Part shown: in pieces, positions 7,508-16,689 of the stretch
Position numbering within the stretch: position 1 is the first letter of the stretch
Layout of the letters: each line of letters opens with the position of its first letter
From: Bacillota bacterium
GTDB taxonomy: Bacteria; Bacillota; UBA4882; UBA8346
Direction of reading: 5' to 3'
Assembly (NCBI GenBank): GCA_023435565.1
Contig: JAEYRN010000017.1
Span: 101,215-165,214 of the forward strand
DNA: 64,000 nt
The notes under the pieces: generated by a model
Seen by the model: only the letters and a program-made list of their open reading frames with translations
The model's database searches: none
Told to the model about the DNA's origin: nothing
Program-made: the position numbers and the translations under genes

Positions 7508-9577
7508 TTATTCTTCTTCTTCTACCATATGCTTCTTCGCCTCGGCGATAATCGCTTCGGCTTGATGAGACGGTACTTCTTCATAATGATCAAAATTAAC
7601 CGTAAAATCAGCCCGCCCTTGAGTCATCGAGCGCAAATCAATGGCATATCTGGTTAGCTCGGCTTGGGGCGCCAATGCTTTTACAATCTGATACTTTCCA
7701 TCAGGTTCCATTCCGAGGATCTTACCCCTCTTTTTATTCAAATCACCGATTACATCACCCATATATTCTTCAGGAGTCCTTACCTCTACACTAAAAATGG
7801 GTTCTAACAGAATCGGTTTAGCCTCTATGAATCCTTTTTTAAAGCCCATCGAAGACGCAATTTTAAAAGCCATTTCCGAGGAGTCTACCGCATGGTAGGA
7901 ACCATCATATAGCGTTACCCGGACATCGACAACCGGATAACCGGCCAAAACTCCTTTTTCCATCGTCTCACGGACCCCTTTTTCAACTGCCGGACGGAAA
8001 TTTTGAGGCACCGAGCCACCGAAAATCTTATCCACGAATTCAAAATTACCACCGGGCAACGGGTTTAATTCGAGCCAAACATGACCAAATTGGCCCCGAC
8101 CACCACTTTGTTTTTTATGTTTGCCTTCTACTTTGGTGGTACCTTTAATGGTTTCTTTGTAAGCAATCTTCGGAGCCTTTAAAGTGACATCAACTCCAAA
8201 TTTTTTATGCAATTTGCTGGTAATGACTTCAATATGCAGATCGCCCATACCAGAAGCAACGAATTCATGGGTCACCGGATCTTTAACAACCTGGAAGGTG
8301 GGATCTTCTTCGGTGAGTCGGGCCAAACCGGTCCCAATCTTTTCTTCATCCCCCTTGGCTTTGGGTTCAACCGCCAATGAAAGTTTTGGTTTGGGAAATT
8401 CAATCGTCGGGAAGACAATCTGTTTGTCCTTATCACATAGGGTATCCCCGGTAAATACGTCTTGTAATTTCGCAACACCGCCTAAATCTCCGGCCACCAA
8501 CTCGGTTGTCGGTTCCTGGGTCTTTCCTTTAATGATAAACAATTGCCCAATCCGTTCGCTCTTTCCTTTATTGGAATTATAAACTTGTGAGTCTGATTTA
8601 ATCACTCCTGAAAATACCCTGAACAAAGTGAGTTTCCCTACAAAAGGATCGGCCATAGTCTTAAAAACCAAAGCTGAAAATGGTTCCGACTCCGAGGGTT
8701 TTCTTTCGCTCTCTCCGTCGACCCCTTTTACGCCGCCCCGGTCAACCGGGGAAGGTATGAATTCCGTGACTACATCTAACAAATTGGTGATCCCAATGGT
8801 TTTTAAAGACGATGCCGCCAATACCGGGACCAATTGACCGTTTATAGTTCCTTTACGTGCTCCACTCAATAGTTCATCCTCGGATAATTCCTGCCCATCC
8901 AGATACTTAGTGAGCAAAGCGTCATCGGTTTCAGCTACCGACTCCACCAACATCATCTTATACTCTTCAACTTTAGAGGCCAAATCGGCAGGGACTGGTT
9001 TTTCAACCATTTTCCCACCCTCAAAAACAAAAGCCTTATTCTTTAAAACATCAACGATTCCTTGAAACTTATCAGCCGCTCCGATAGGAATTTGGACAGG
9101 AATTACATTTGTACCGAATTTTTCACGTAACGATTTTACGGCCCCGTCAAAGTTAGCATTTTCCCGATCCATCTTATTAACAATAATCACTCGTGGCATT
9201 TTTTGCTCGTCAGTATATCCCCAAGCTTTCTCGGTACCAACCTCAACCCCTGATACGGCACAGACTACAATACCAGCCGCATCAGCCGCCCGAAGCGCTC
9301 CTTTTACTTCCCCAACAAAATCAAAAAAGCCGGGTGTATCTAAAATATTTACTTTAATATCGTTATATTCCAATGGGGCAATTGAAGTCCCAATACTTAT
9401 TTTCCTTTTTACCTCTTCGGGATCATAATCCATTGTGGAAGTTCCATCATCTACCTTGCCAAACCGATCGATCGCTTTGGTCGAATATAACATCGCCTCT
9501 GCTAACATGGTTTTACCACAACCACCATGACCTAATAGGATCAAATTTCTGATTTGTTCCACTTTGTACCTTTTCAA
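7508..9577 (-). CDS. EF-G paralogue (elongation factor G-like GTPase)
   Basis: The 689-residue protein has the full EF-G architecture. The GTPase domain carries G1 GHGGCGKT (16-23) where canonical EF-G has AHIDAGKT, then LDTPGFFDF and IIVNKMDRE; domain II (FSALVFKTMADPFVGKLTLFRVFSG) and C-terminal domains IV and V follow (GGRGQFGHV, YHAVDSSEMAFKIAS, RRGK-type ending). The altered G1 and absence of rpsL, rpsG or tuf nearby mark it as the second, EF-G-like type rather than the housekeeping factor. Such paralogues may act in ribosome recycling or stress, but the role is not established. The TTG start has GGAGGG upstream. It stands as a single-gene unit with its own terminator. Confidence 0.9.
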   Translation of the reverse strand: MKRYKVEQIRNLILLGHGGCGKTMLAEAMLYSTKAIDRFGKVDDGTSTMDYDPEEVKRKISIGTSIAPLEYNDIKVNILDTPGFFDFVGEVKGALRAADAAGIVVCAVSGVEVGTEKAWGYTDEQKMPRVIIVNKMDRENANFDGAVKSLREKFGTNVIPVQIPIGAADKFQGIVDVLKNKAFVFEGGKMVEKPVPADLASKVEEYKMMLVESVAETDDALLTKYLDGQELSEDELLSGARKGTINGQLVPVLAASSLKTIGITNLLDVVTEFIPSPVDRGGVKGVDGESERKPSESEPFSALVFKTMADPFVGKLTLFRVFSGVIKSDSQVYNSNKGKSERIGQLFIIKGKTQEPTTELVAGDLGGVAKLQDVFTGDTLCDKDKQIVFPTIEFPKPKLSLAVEPKAKGDEEKIGTGLARLTEEDPTFQVVKDPVTHEFVASGMGDLHIEVITSKLHKKFGVDVTLKAPKIAYKETIKGTTKVEGKHKKQSGGRGQFGHVWLELNPLPGGNFEFVDKIFGGSVPQNFRPAVEKGVRETMEKGVLAGYPVVDVRVTLYDGSYHAVDSSEMAFKIASSMGFKKGFIEAKPILLEPIFSVEVRTPEEYMGDVIGDLNKKRGKILGMEPDGKYQIVKALAPQAELTRYAIDLRSMTQGRADFTVNFDHYEEVPSHQAEAIIAEAKKHMVEEEE

Positions 9578-9859
9578 ATGATTCCCTCCCCCGTAATTTA
9601 AACCACTCTATACAATTACTACGAACCGCTCCGAAGTACTATTCGTTTATTCGATTTAACTAATCTTTTTCCTGCCGTTTACAAAATTTTTATCATTAAT
9701 ATATATGAATATATCTACTCGGTAAATCTGTAATAATAAAATCGTTCTAAAAATAATCGCGAATGGCTTAACGCGTTACTTTCAAAAAGTAAGTTCAAAT
9801 TTACCGAATTAGAAATATATATGGTATAAAAATTTGATCCTTAAACATAATAATAAATG
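9578..9859. other. AT-rich intergenic leader with an 8-bp inverted repeat
   Basis: No ORF is supported. CGGTAAAT (9720-9727) and ATTTACCG (9799-9806) form an inverted repeat 87 bp across. A weak -10-like TATAAA (9825-9830) with TTACCG 18 bp upstream could start the structured RNA that follows. Confidence 0.4.
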
Positions 9860-10065
9860 AACTCCGGTTGAACGTTCGACCATAGTACCCCGAGAGCTCG
9901 CTCTCCATTAGGGTACCATTGGGAATAGACACGGCGATCGCCGTTGTTTTAGGAAACGCCGGCGTAGCTAACGGTTGTTAGTTTTCAACGCATGCGCCAT
10001 TCGGGTTTGAACGTTCTAAACGGTAGTTTAGCGCCCGTCTGCTATATAGACGGGCCTTATTTTAT
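9860..10065 (+). ncRNA. Candidate structured noncoding RNA with its own terminator
   Basis: In about 200 bp without an ORF, successive hairpins can be drawn: GGTTGA/TCGACC (9866-9881), GTACCC/GGGTAC enclosing GAGAG/CTCTC (9885-9916), ACGGC/GCCGT (9931-9944), CTAAC/GTTAG (9968-9981) and CTAAAC/GTTTAG (10016-10031). The octamer GAACGTTC occurs at 9870-9877 and 10009-10016 and could pair the ends. A terminator GCCCGTCT/AGACGGGC (10033-10055) followed by CTTATTTTATT closes the unit on the plus strand. GC content is clearly above the flanking DNA. I cannot match it to a known RNA family; strand is set by the terminator. Confidence 0.6.
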
Positions 10066-10613
10066 TCGGTTGAAAGACCATTCAACCCTTCCAAAAGCTG
10101 AAGTTTTTCTTTACCATCTCGGAATGGAATCCCTTTTTTCAAATCTTCAATCTCTTCTTCAGGCAGTTTACTTAGATTAATTTCTATTCTTTCAGTGATC
10201 GGTCCGGGTCTGTCAGGTGTACCTCTGTATACAACTATTTGCTGACCGTCAATTCCTAAAAACTGGTTTTTTCGGCATGATTCACATAAATTATTGTTGT
10301 TCTCCAAATACCTATATGATTGGTTATTTACTTTTTCTACTTGCCTAGAATAATTTTTAATTACTGCCTTAAATGGTTCCTCCTTAAAATATTCGGTGCG
10401 CTTTGATTCCATGTGCCCGCACATTGTATGTAGTTTTTGACTTTCCAAGATCCATTTTCGGGGTGAAGCCGTATTAGAAGGAGATATTATTCTTCTAAAC
10501 TTTTCGATTGCCCTGGGATTATGTCTTAAACCCCAAAAAATTACAACCGTGATTAACAAACTAATTCCAATGACCCGGAATAGTATTAATTTTGACCAAG
10601 AAACCTTTTTCAC
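10062..10613 (-). CDS. BofC-like membrane-anchored protein
   Basis: The 183-residue protein has an N-terminal membrane anchor (residues 9-28) and an extracytoplasmic part. The C-terminal 70 residues, with VVYRGTPDRPGPI, LSKLPEEEIEDLKKGIPF and LQLLEGLNG, resemble the BofC C-terminal domain. In Bacillus, BofC sits between forespore membranes and restrains the SpoIVB signalling protease. Here four Cys occur in CGHM and CESCRKN. The GTG at 10613 follows GAGGTGG. BofC-type assignment is by pattern and fits a spore-former; spoIVB is not in the window. Confidence 0.6.
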   Translation of the reverse strand: MKKVSWSKLILFRVIGISLLITVVIFWGLRHNPRAIEKFRRIISPSNTASPRKWILESQKLHTMCGHMESKRTEYFKEEPFKAVIKNYSRQVEKVNNQSYRYLENNNNLCESCRKNQFLGIDGQQIVVYRGTPDRPGPITERIEINLSKLPEEEIEDLKKGIPFRDGKEKLQLLEGLNGLSTE

Positions 10614-10732
10614 GGGATCACCACCTCTTTTGGGATAGCTTAACCAATGCTGGTAAATTTATAACATATCACCAATAAACAGTACATACTTCTCTTGAGA
10701 TGGAGTCTTCCCAATTATGTTGCTATTTGAAA

Positions 10733-10760
10733 ATATAAAAAAAGCGCCTTAGGCGCTTTC
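10733..10760 (-). terminator. Rho-independent terminator of yebC
   Basis: Stem AAGCGCC/GGCGCTT is followed on the minus strand by TTTTTT and begins right at the yebC stop codon. Confidence 0.9.
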
Positions 10761-11514
10761 ACTGAATTCCCTCTAAAATCGAATCTGGGATATCAAAATT
10801 ACTATATACATTTTGAACATCATCATTATCTTCAAGAGCATCAACCAGTTTTAATAACTGTTGAGCTTGCTCTACGTTGTTAATCTCAACCGTGTTAGTG
10901 GGCACCATGGTCAATCCCGCTTCTTTAACCGGAATATTATTAGTATCAAAATATTTTCTGACCGCTTCAAGTTGAGACGGTTCGGTATATATATCATAAG
11001 TTTCACCGGTGTTTTTCAAATCTTCGGCACCGGCTTCAATCGCCATCTCAAATAATTCATCCTCAGTCTTTCCTGCATTTTCAGTTTCGATCGTTACCAA
11101 ACCTTTTTGGGAAAACATCCAGGCCACACAACCAGCCTCACCAAGATTGCCATAATTTCGCGAAAAAATATATCTCATATCGCCGGCGGTCCGATTTCTA
11201 TTATCGGTAAGAACTTGGACTAAAAATGCTGTTCCTCCCGGACCATAACCTTCATAATAAATTTCTTCATATTGTTCGCTTTCATTCGCGCCTATACCAC
11301 GTTTAATTGCCCTTTGGATATTATCGTTGGGCATATTAACGGACTTGGCTTTTAATACCGCCATTCGGAGCCTAAAGTTATTATCCGGGTCTCCTCCCCC
11401 AGCTTTTGCCGCTACAATAATTTCCCTTGTAACTTTGGTAAAGATACCGGCTTTTTTTGAGTCGGTTGCTTCTTTTTTTCGTTTAATTGTTGCCCACTTT
11501 GAATGGCCAGACAT
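10759..11514 (-). CDS. yebC: YebC/PmpR-family protein
   Basis: The 251-residue protein starts with the hallmark MSGHSKWATIKRKKEATDSKKAGIFTK (quoted by parts) and continues with GGGDPDNNFRLRMAVLKAK, NMPNDNIQRAIKRG and YEGYGPGGTAFLVQVLTDN, all diagnostic of YebC. Members were annotated as transcription regulators; some act on translation of proline-rich stretches. The ATG at 11514 with AGAGGTG upstream is preferred to a GTG at 11523. It has its own terminator. It is next to prsW on the same strand, 80 bp apart. Confidence 0.93.
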   Translation of the reverse strand: MSGHSKWATIKRKKEATDSKKAGIFTKVTREIIVAAKAGGGDPDNNFRLRMAVLKAKSVNMPNDNIQRAIKRGIGANESEQYEEIYYEGYGPGGTAFLVQVLTDNRNRTAGDMRYIFSRNYGNLGEAGCVAWMFSQKGLVTIETENAGKTEDELFEMAIEAGAEDLKNTGETYDIYTEPSQLEAVRKYFDTNNIPVKEAGLTMVPTNTVEINNVEQAQQLLKLVDALEDNDDVQNVYSNFDIPDSILEGIQ

Positions 11515-11593
11515 TACCAACACCTCTTTCCAGTTTACCTATAAAAGTATACCAGAAAGAGCGGTGAGAAAGCAAGGGAATTGCAAAAGGGTC

Positions 11594-12280
11594 TTACCGG
11601 CCTCTAAATGGCGAACTTTTCACTTGAGCCTGCATAACAAGATATAGACTAACCAATAGCGCTGCAATTAACAAGATAGCCAAAAGTGAAGCGGCCGGAT
11701 TTCTTAAAAACAACAAAAAATCATAGGCACCATGAGCTATAAAAGCTACTAAAAAACCTTTCCATAAAAACATCCATTCATGTTTGGGTTCTAATCTATA
11801 TTTTGAAATATAATACCCCATCCAACCGGTAAACGAGGCATGAGCAAATGTAGTTACCACTGCTCTTAGGATCGCTACCCCGAGTCCAAATACGCTGGCC
11901 CAAAGAAGGTTTTCCAATGACGCGAAACCCAGACCCAAAGTAATTCCATAAATCGCTCCGTCTACCGGTTCGTCTAATTCTTGACTATTAACGGTCATCC
12001 AGATTAATCCAATACTTTTTAATCCTTCCTCGATTAAGGCAATCACTAAAAAAGCCAAGCCTAAAAAACTAATCCAATCCCCATTCTGCAGTGAATTCAT
12101 CATTGGTTGGCGCCAAATTTGTTCCAGTAAACCTGCCGGAACCACCAACACAAGCCCAATCAAGTAAATTTTTAGAATTTTACGGACTGGTTCAGGCTCA
12201 TAACGGTCCTGCCTGTAAAATAGCCATAACCATATTAAACCGGGGCCAATTGAAGCGATGAATAAAAGAATAAAACGCAT
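11594..12280 (-). CDS. prsW: PrsW-family intramembrane protease
   Basis: The 228-residue, multi-span protein carries the PrsW signature: EEGLK (E84, E85), then DEPVDGAIYGITLGLGFASLEN with E123/N124, H147 in FAHASFTG and H183 in AHGAYDF. In Bacillus subtilis PrsW makes the first cut in the anti-sigma factor RsiW in response to envelope stress. No anti-sigma gene is next to it here, so the target is unknown. The ATG at 12280 follows GGAGGAAGG. About seven membrane segments are apparent. Confidence 0.85.
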   Translation of the reverse strand: MRFILLFIASIGPGLIWLWLFYRQDRYEPEPVRKILKIYLIGLVLVVPAGLLEQIWRQPMMNSLQNGDWISFLGLAFLVIALIEEGLKSIGLIWMTVNSQELDEPVDGAIYGITLGLGFASLENLLWASVFGLGVAILRAVVTTFAHASFTGWMGYYISKYRLEPKHEWMFLWKGFLVAFIAHGAYDFLLFLRNPAASLLAILLIAALLVSLYLVMQAQVKSSPFRGR

Positions 12281-12480
12281 ACCTTCCTCCTCATTATTGA
12301 TAAAACTATTATTCCAGTAGGAGAAAGTTTTAACCTAAAAAATACTTTGGTCTTAAACTAAGTAATTGGAACCATCTCTTCCATCTCCTCTCTTCTATCT
12401 CCTAAACTAAAAAGCTAAACCTTAGGTGATTTATTGTCGAATTAAATGGTAGAATAAAATACAAACAAGGAGTGTAGTAA

Positions 12481-13014
12481 ATGCGAAAACTGGCATTCGG
12501 TGAAATTAAATATATATTGGCAAAACTCGGCTCCATTAATATCTTTCAATATCTTACCGATGACGAAAAATGGGAACTCCTCAAAATCTGTGAAATTATT
12601 GAATACGAACAAGATGAAAGAATCATTTCCCAAGGGGAAACAGGGACTAATTTTTATGCAGTCCTTTCAGGAGCCGTTAATGTCTCTGCCTTAGATACCA
12701 GTTCCGGTAAAGAAATATTTCTTTCAGGGATTGGCGAGGGGGAGTTTTTTGGAGAAGCGGGGATTTTCCGAAATACCAAACGGACCGCTAATGTTAGCGC
12801 CGCAACCACTTCGGAAATAATTTGCATCGAGAGAAACGATTTCTTTAACTTTATTGGTAAATTTACCTCTGCAGGGGTGAAAATATTGATGCTCTTCATT
12901 GACGGACTGTTAAAGAAACTTAGCGTTTCCAATAAAGAACTGGCCTTCGAACGGCGCGAAGTATTGGATCAAAGCGCCATAGACCAGTTTTTACAAGCAA
13001 TGAACAAGCAATAA
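12481..13014 (+). CDS. Cyclic nucleotide-binding domain protein without HTH
   Basis: The 177-residue protein has one CAP-type cNMP-binding domain (about 18-140; IISQGETGTNFYAVLSGAVNV, GEFFGEAGIFRNTKRTANV as the phosphate-binding cassette region) and then a helical tail (LLKKLSVSNKELAFERREVLDQSAIDQFLQ). A DNA-binding helix-turn-helix is absent, so it is not a Crp/Fnr regulator and probably works through a partner. The FGEAG..R.T segment resembles that of the GGDEF protein at 39.1 kb. The ATG has AAGGAG upstream at a good distance. Confidence 0.8.
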   Translation: MRKLAFGEIKYILAKLGSINIFQYLTDDEKWELLKICEIIEYEQDERIISQGETGTNFYAVLSGAVNVSALDTSSGKEIFLSGIGEGEFFGEAGIFRNTKRTANVSAATTSEIICIERNDFFNFIGKFTSAGVKILMLFIDGLLKKLSVSNKELAFERREVLDQSAIDQFLQAMNKQ

Positions 13015-13035
13015 CGGTTCAAAAATTACATGAAA

Positions 13036-13554
13036 CTATTTGGACTGTTTTATTCTTAAATATGCCTGGTAATAAGTGAATAAAGCATAAATAGATAATA
13101 AAACCGCTATCCCGATCACAATTTCACCAAGAATTTTAACTAAAAAGAATAGGCCAAAACCCAGAAAAAAGGTAAAAGTAGCGCCTTTACCCCACTGATT
13201 GGCTGGAATAACCTGTTTCATTTGTTTTACTAGAAAAACTCCGGCTCCAACTTGAATTAACTCTTTGGCCAGATAAATTAAGACCATCCAAACCGGTAAT
13301 CCCCATTTAACGGTTAGTGCCAACAACACTCCGCCCGTTACTAATTTGTCGGCCAGCGGATCCAATACCTTTCCCAACTCGCTTACTTCATTTCGGGAAC
13401 GAGCCGCCCAACCGTCGGCAACATCTGTTAACCCAGCGAGCACTAGTAGCGTTAATGCCCAAATAATGGATGATTGAGTACCTATGGTCAATTGCCAATA
13501 GATAATCGGGGCCAGGATAAAACGACTGGAAGTAATCCAATTGGCTAAAGTCAA
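13036..13554 (-). CDS. pgsA: CDP-diacylglycerol-glycerol-3-phosphate 3-phosphatidyltransferase
   Basis: The 172-residue membrane enzyme has the full CDP-alcohol phosphotransferase motif: D44-x2-D47-G48-x2-A51-R52-x8-G61-x3-D65-x3-D69 in LTDVADGWAARSRNE..LGKVLDPLAD. It makes phosphatidylglycerophosphate for phosphatidylglycerol and cardiolipin. About five membrane segments. The start is TTG at 13554 with GAGGTG 6 bp upstream. Substrate assignment to glycerol-3-phosphate follows family similarity (N-terminal NWITSSRFILAP); another CDP-alcohol enzyme is less likely. Confidence 0.85.
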   Translation of the reverse strand: MTLANWITSSRFILAPIIYWQLTIGTQSSIIWALTLLVLAGLTDVADGWAARSRNEVSELGKVLDPLADKLVTGGVLLALTVKWGLPVWMVLIYLAKELIQVGAGVFLVKQMKQVIPANQWGKGATFTFFLGFGLFFLVKILGEIVIGIAVLLSIYALFTYYQAYLRIKQSK

Positions 13555-13683
13555 TGTTTACACCTCGAATTATTGTTTAAGAAATATGAATTCAATTCAC
13601 CGATACGTTTTTATTATTCTGGTTTTGAATTGTTTTTCCTTCCAAAATATTATATCAGAAAAGAAGATTATTCTTTACGAAAA

Positions 13684-14778
13684 TCAATCGGCACTTTCCA
13701 TATCATGCTTCACCAACCCCTGTACCAACTCCCGGTTCTCCCAAAGGGCGCATCCGCCTTTAGTGTCTTTTAATAAATCGTGGTTTTGACGTATCTCACT
13801 CAAAAGATGGGATTTCAAAGCTTCTTTGAGTGACTGATTTTTCAGGTTGGTATCGGAATAGGGTGCAAAGGGGCAAGGTTCAAGAGATCCGTCCGGACTG
13901 ATATGAACAAAACCGCGGCCGGAGGAAAGACAACCGCCGAAACTCTCTTCATCTCCGGGAAAAGCAATGAATAATCCCGGATATTCCTTCCGGTATTTTT
14001 TCATCAAGTCAAAAACCATAGCCCTTTGTTTCTCCGTGGGAACCAGATTTTCCGTCTCCGTTTTAACTGGGACATATTCAACAAAAATAAATAGCCTAAC
14101 TCCCGACCTGATTAATTCCCCTATAAAATCCTTACCGGTTATTATTTCGAAGTTTTCTTGGGTCATCGTCATCGAAACACCAAAAAACATCTTTTCTCGC
14201 TGGAGTTTTCCGAAAATATCACGAACTTGTTTGTAAACTCCTTTGCCTCTTCGCGTATCCGTATCCGATTCAAAACCTTCCAGACTAATAATTGGAACAA
14301 TATTTTGCTTGGGTTTAAGTTCGCTAATTAATTCATCGGTTAACAATAAACCGTTTGTAAATAAGGGAAAAATAATCTTGGGATACTCTAAAACTATTTT
14401 GACGATTTCCGGGCGGCTTAATGGCTCGCCGCCGGCAATTAATATAATGGAGATACCAAGTTCATCCGCTTCTTTAAATATTCGCCTTAAGTCTTCCTCA
14501 GTCAGCTCGGTGTTTGTCTTCCGATGAAGCTCGCCGGCATAACACCCCTTACACCTTAAATTACATTGCCTAGTCACACTAACAATCATAAAAGGTGGTG
14601 CCTTTATTCCTTTCCTACCCCAAGTTTTCCGTAGGCGGGCGGCTAAATATTGGTGGGCAATGGTTCTTAATACGAATATCGCAGTTGGGAAATGTTTGAA
14701 AGAAATTTTCAAAGCATCACGAAACATACTTAATATTGATTTATCGAGCAAACCAAGATAACCTGACTCTGTTTTCAT
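13684..14778 (-). CDS. Radical SAM protein with C-terminal SPASM-like Cys region
   Basis: The 364-residue protein has the radical SAM cluster motif CNLRCKGC (C72, C76, C79) followed by a GGEPLSRPEI strand. Late Cys in FGGCLSSGRG, SLEPCPFAPY and GGCALWE suggest a SPASM-like region for an extra Fe-S cluster. The N-terminal 60 residues (amphipathic and basic) may contact a partner or membrane. SPASM members modify peptides, proteins or sugars; no precursor peptide is seen next to it, so the substrate is unknown. The ATG is preceded by GAGGT. It is convergent with nothing and flanked by pgsA and divergent yqhH. Confidence 0.8.
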   Translation of the reverse strand: MKTESGYLGLLDKSILSMFRDALKISFKHFPTAIFVLRTIAHQYLAARLRKTWGRKGIKAPPFMIVSVTRQCNLRCKGCYAGELHRKTNTELTEEDLRRIFKEADELGISIILIAGGEPLSRPEIVKIVLEYPKIIFPLFTNGLLLTDELISELKPKQNIVPIISLEGFESDTDTRRGKGVYKQVRDIFGKLQREKMFFGVSMTMTQENFEIITGKDFIGELIRSGVRLFIFVEYVPVKTETENLVPTEKQRAMVFDLMKKYRKEYPGLFIAFPGDEESFGGCLSSGRGFVHISPDGSLEPCPFAPYSDTNLKNQSLKEALKSHLLSEIRQNHDLLKDTKGGCALWENRELVQGLVKHDMESAD

Positions 14779-14925
14779 GTTTTTTACCTCAGAAGAAATA
14801 TTTAGCCAACATATAACAGTAATTAATTCTCTGATTAAAGATTAAAACCTCTATAGCCGGGAAAACATATTATCCATATAAATTAAATATAATTTTGAAT
14901 TCACCCTTCCATTACAGGAGAACCA

Positions 14926-16689
14926 ATGGAGTTAATTGAAAAAACACAAATAACTAACCCCTCTTCCCTCGCTTTACCGGATTTTAATCCGGTTTTTGAG
15001 TTAAACGGTGATTTTTCCGCTTTTCTACTGGAAATGCGCCGCAAACATTGGGACTCCTGGGAAGCGTTTCTTTTACATTTTCGCGGTGAAGAACTAACTC
15101 TGAATCGTGGTTTTGAGGAACTACTCGTGCTCAGCCATATGCAGGAATACTGGCGCCAACATGAGGTTATCCCTTATCCCCACCAAATTGAAACAGTGCG
15201 CCGGGTAATTTCCCAACTACGCGGCAGAGCGATTCTAGCCGATGAAGTCGGTCTTGGAAAAACCATTGAAGCTTCAATGATTCTTAAAGAATATATGCTT
15301 AGAGGTTTGGTAAAAAAGTTTCTCATCCTAACCCCCGCCGCCCTTTGCCGGCAATGGGAAGCCGAACTCCGGGAGAAGTTTGAAATACCCACGCTCATCG
15401 CTAAACAGGAATACCATTGGTCCCATTATGATCAACTAATTGCATCGATTGATACCGCTAAAAAAGAGTCCCACCGAAAAGAGATTTTAAACCTTTATTT
15501 TGATATGGTCATTATAGATGAAGCCCATAAGTTAAAAAGTACTAACACCCAAAACTGGCAATTCGTTAATAGTATTCAAAAAAAATACTTTTTATTATTG
15601 ACTGCTACCCCTCTCCAAAACGATCTCAAAGAGCTCTTTAATCTAATCACTCTGCTCCGTCCGGGACAATTGGGTAATTACCGCAGCTTTAAAAAGAATT
15701 ATACCCGTGATAAAAGAACTCCCCAACATGCTCAGGAGTTGAAGGGCCTTCTCGGGGAAGTGATGATCCGAAACAAACATGGGGCCAATATGGGCTTTAC
15801 TAAAAGGCATGTCCAGAACATTCCAATTGTCTTATCAGAACTTGAGCAAAAATTATATGATAACGTCACTGCTTTTATCCGTAAAAATATCAGTAAAGCA
15901 TCGGGAGGGATTGTTTCCCTCCCCCTCCTTACCTTACAGCGGGAAATTTGTTCAAGTACTTTTGCCGCAGCGCTAACTCTTTTTAAACTGGCCCAAAATA
16001 TGGAGATCAACATAGATTGCCAGGAAGAAGCTATCGCCCTCTTTCAAATGGTCCAGCAGCTCAAAGATAACTCCAAAATGAGAATTGTTGAGGAACTTAT
16101 AAAAAAAACTCAGGAAAAAGCAATTATTTTCACCGAATTCCTAGCAACCCAAAGTTATATCCGAACCCGTCTGGAACAAGCCGGAATTCTTACTTTACCA
16201 TTTGACGGCAGTCTTTCTGCCAGCAAAAAAGAATTCACAAAATGGCAATTCAAAGAATTCCCCAAATTCCGGGTTTTGGTTTGTACCGAATCCGGCGGCG
16301 AAGGGATTAATCTTCAGTTTTGCAATACTTTAATAAATTATGACCTTCCTTGGAACCCGATGCGGCTGGAACAGCGAATCGGCCGGATCCATAGGCTTGG
16401 CCAGACTCGCGATGTCTATATCTATAATCTATCAACTAAGGGAACTGTGGAAGAACACTTATTAAACCTGCTTGATCAGAAGGTGCGCATGTTTGAAATG
16501 GTAATCGGTGAGAGCGAAAAGGTCATTAGTCGGCTATGCCGTGGTAAAAGCTTGGAATCCCGGATATTAGAATTGGTTGTCGGGGCCAATTCCAATGAAG
16601 AATTAAACCGCAGTTTCACGCAGTTGGGCGCAGAAATTGACAATATTTTAAGTGAGGAAGATGAACCTGAATGGTCGGAAATTCTCTAA
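14926..16689 (+). CDS. yqhH: SNF2-family helicase YqhH
   Basis: The 587-residue SWI2/SNF2 protein has Walker A DEVGLGKT (106-113), DEAH (198-201), TATPLQND and a C-terminal helicase lobe with GGEGINLQFCN and EQRIGRIHRLGQ. In Bacillus subtilis the yqhH and yqhG genes are adjacent as here, and their role is unknown. Length and motifs fit YqhH rather than the longer RapA or restriction-linked helicases. The ATG at 14926 follows AGGAG. Its TAA shares a base with the ATG of the next gene (TAATG), indicating coupling. Confidence 0.85.
   Translation: MELIEKTQITNPSSLALPDFNPVFELNGDFSAFLLEMRRKHWDSWEAFLLHFRGEELTLNRGFEELLVLSHMQEYWRQHEVIPYPHQIETVRRVISQLRGRAILADEVGLGKTIEASMILKEYMLRGLVKKFLILTPAALCRQWEAELREKFEIPTLIAKQEYHWSHYDQLIASIDTAKKESHRKEILNLYFDMVIIDEAHKLKSTNTQNWQFVNSIQKKYFLLLTATPLQNDLKELFNLITLLRPGQLGNYRSFKKNYTRDKRTPQHAQELKGLLGEVMIRNKHGANMGFTKRHVQNIPIVLSELEQKLYDNVTAFIRKNISKASGGIVSLPLLTLQREICSSTFAAALTLFKLAQNMEINIDCQEEAIALFQMVQQLKDNSKMRIVEELIKKTQEKAIIFTEFLATQSYIRTRLEQAGILTLPFDGSLSASKKEFTKWQFKEFPKFRVLVCTESGGEGINLQFCNTLINYDLPWNPMRLEQRIGRIHRLGQTRDVYIYNLSTKGTVEEHLLNLLDQKVRMFEMVIGESEKVISRLCRGKSLESRILELVVGANSNEELNRSFTQLGAEIDNILSEEDEPEWSEIL

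Noticed and set aside
7508..9577. Housekeeping fusA
   Set aside because: G1 is GHGGCGKT and there are no rpsL, rpsG or tuf genes nearby; it fits the EF-G-like paralogue group.
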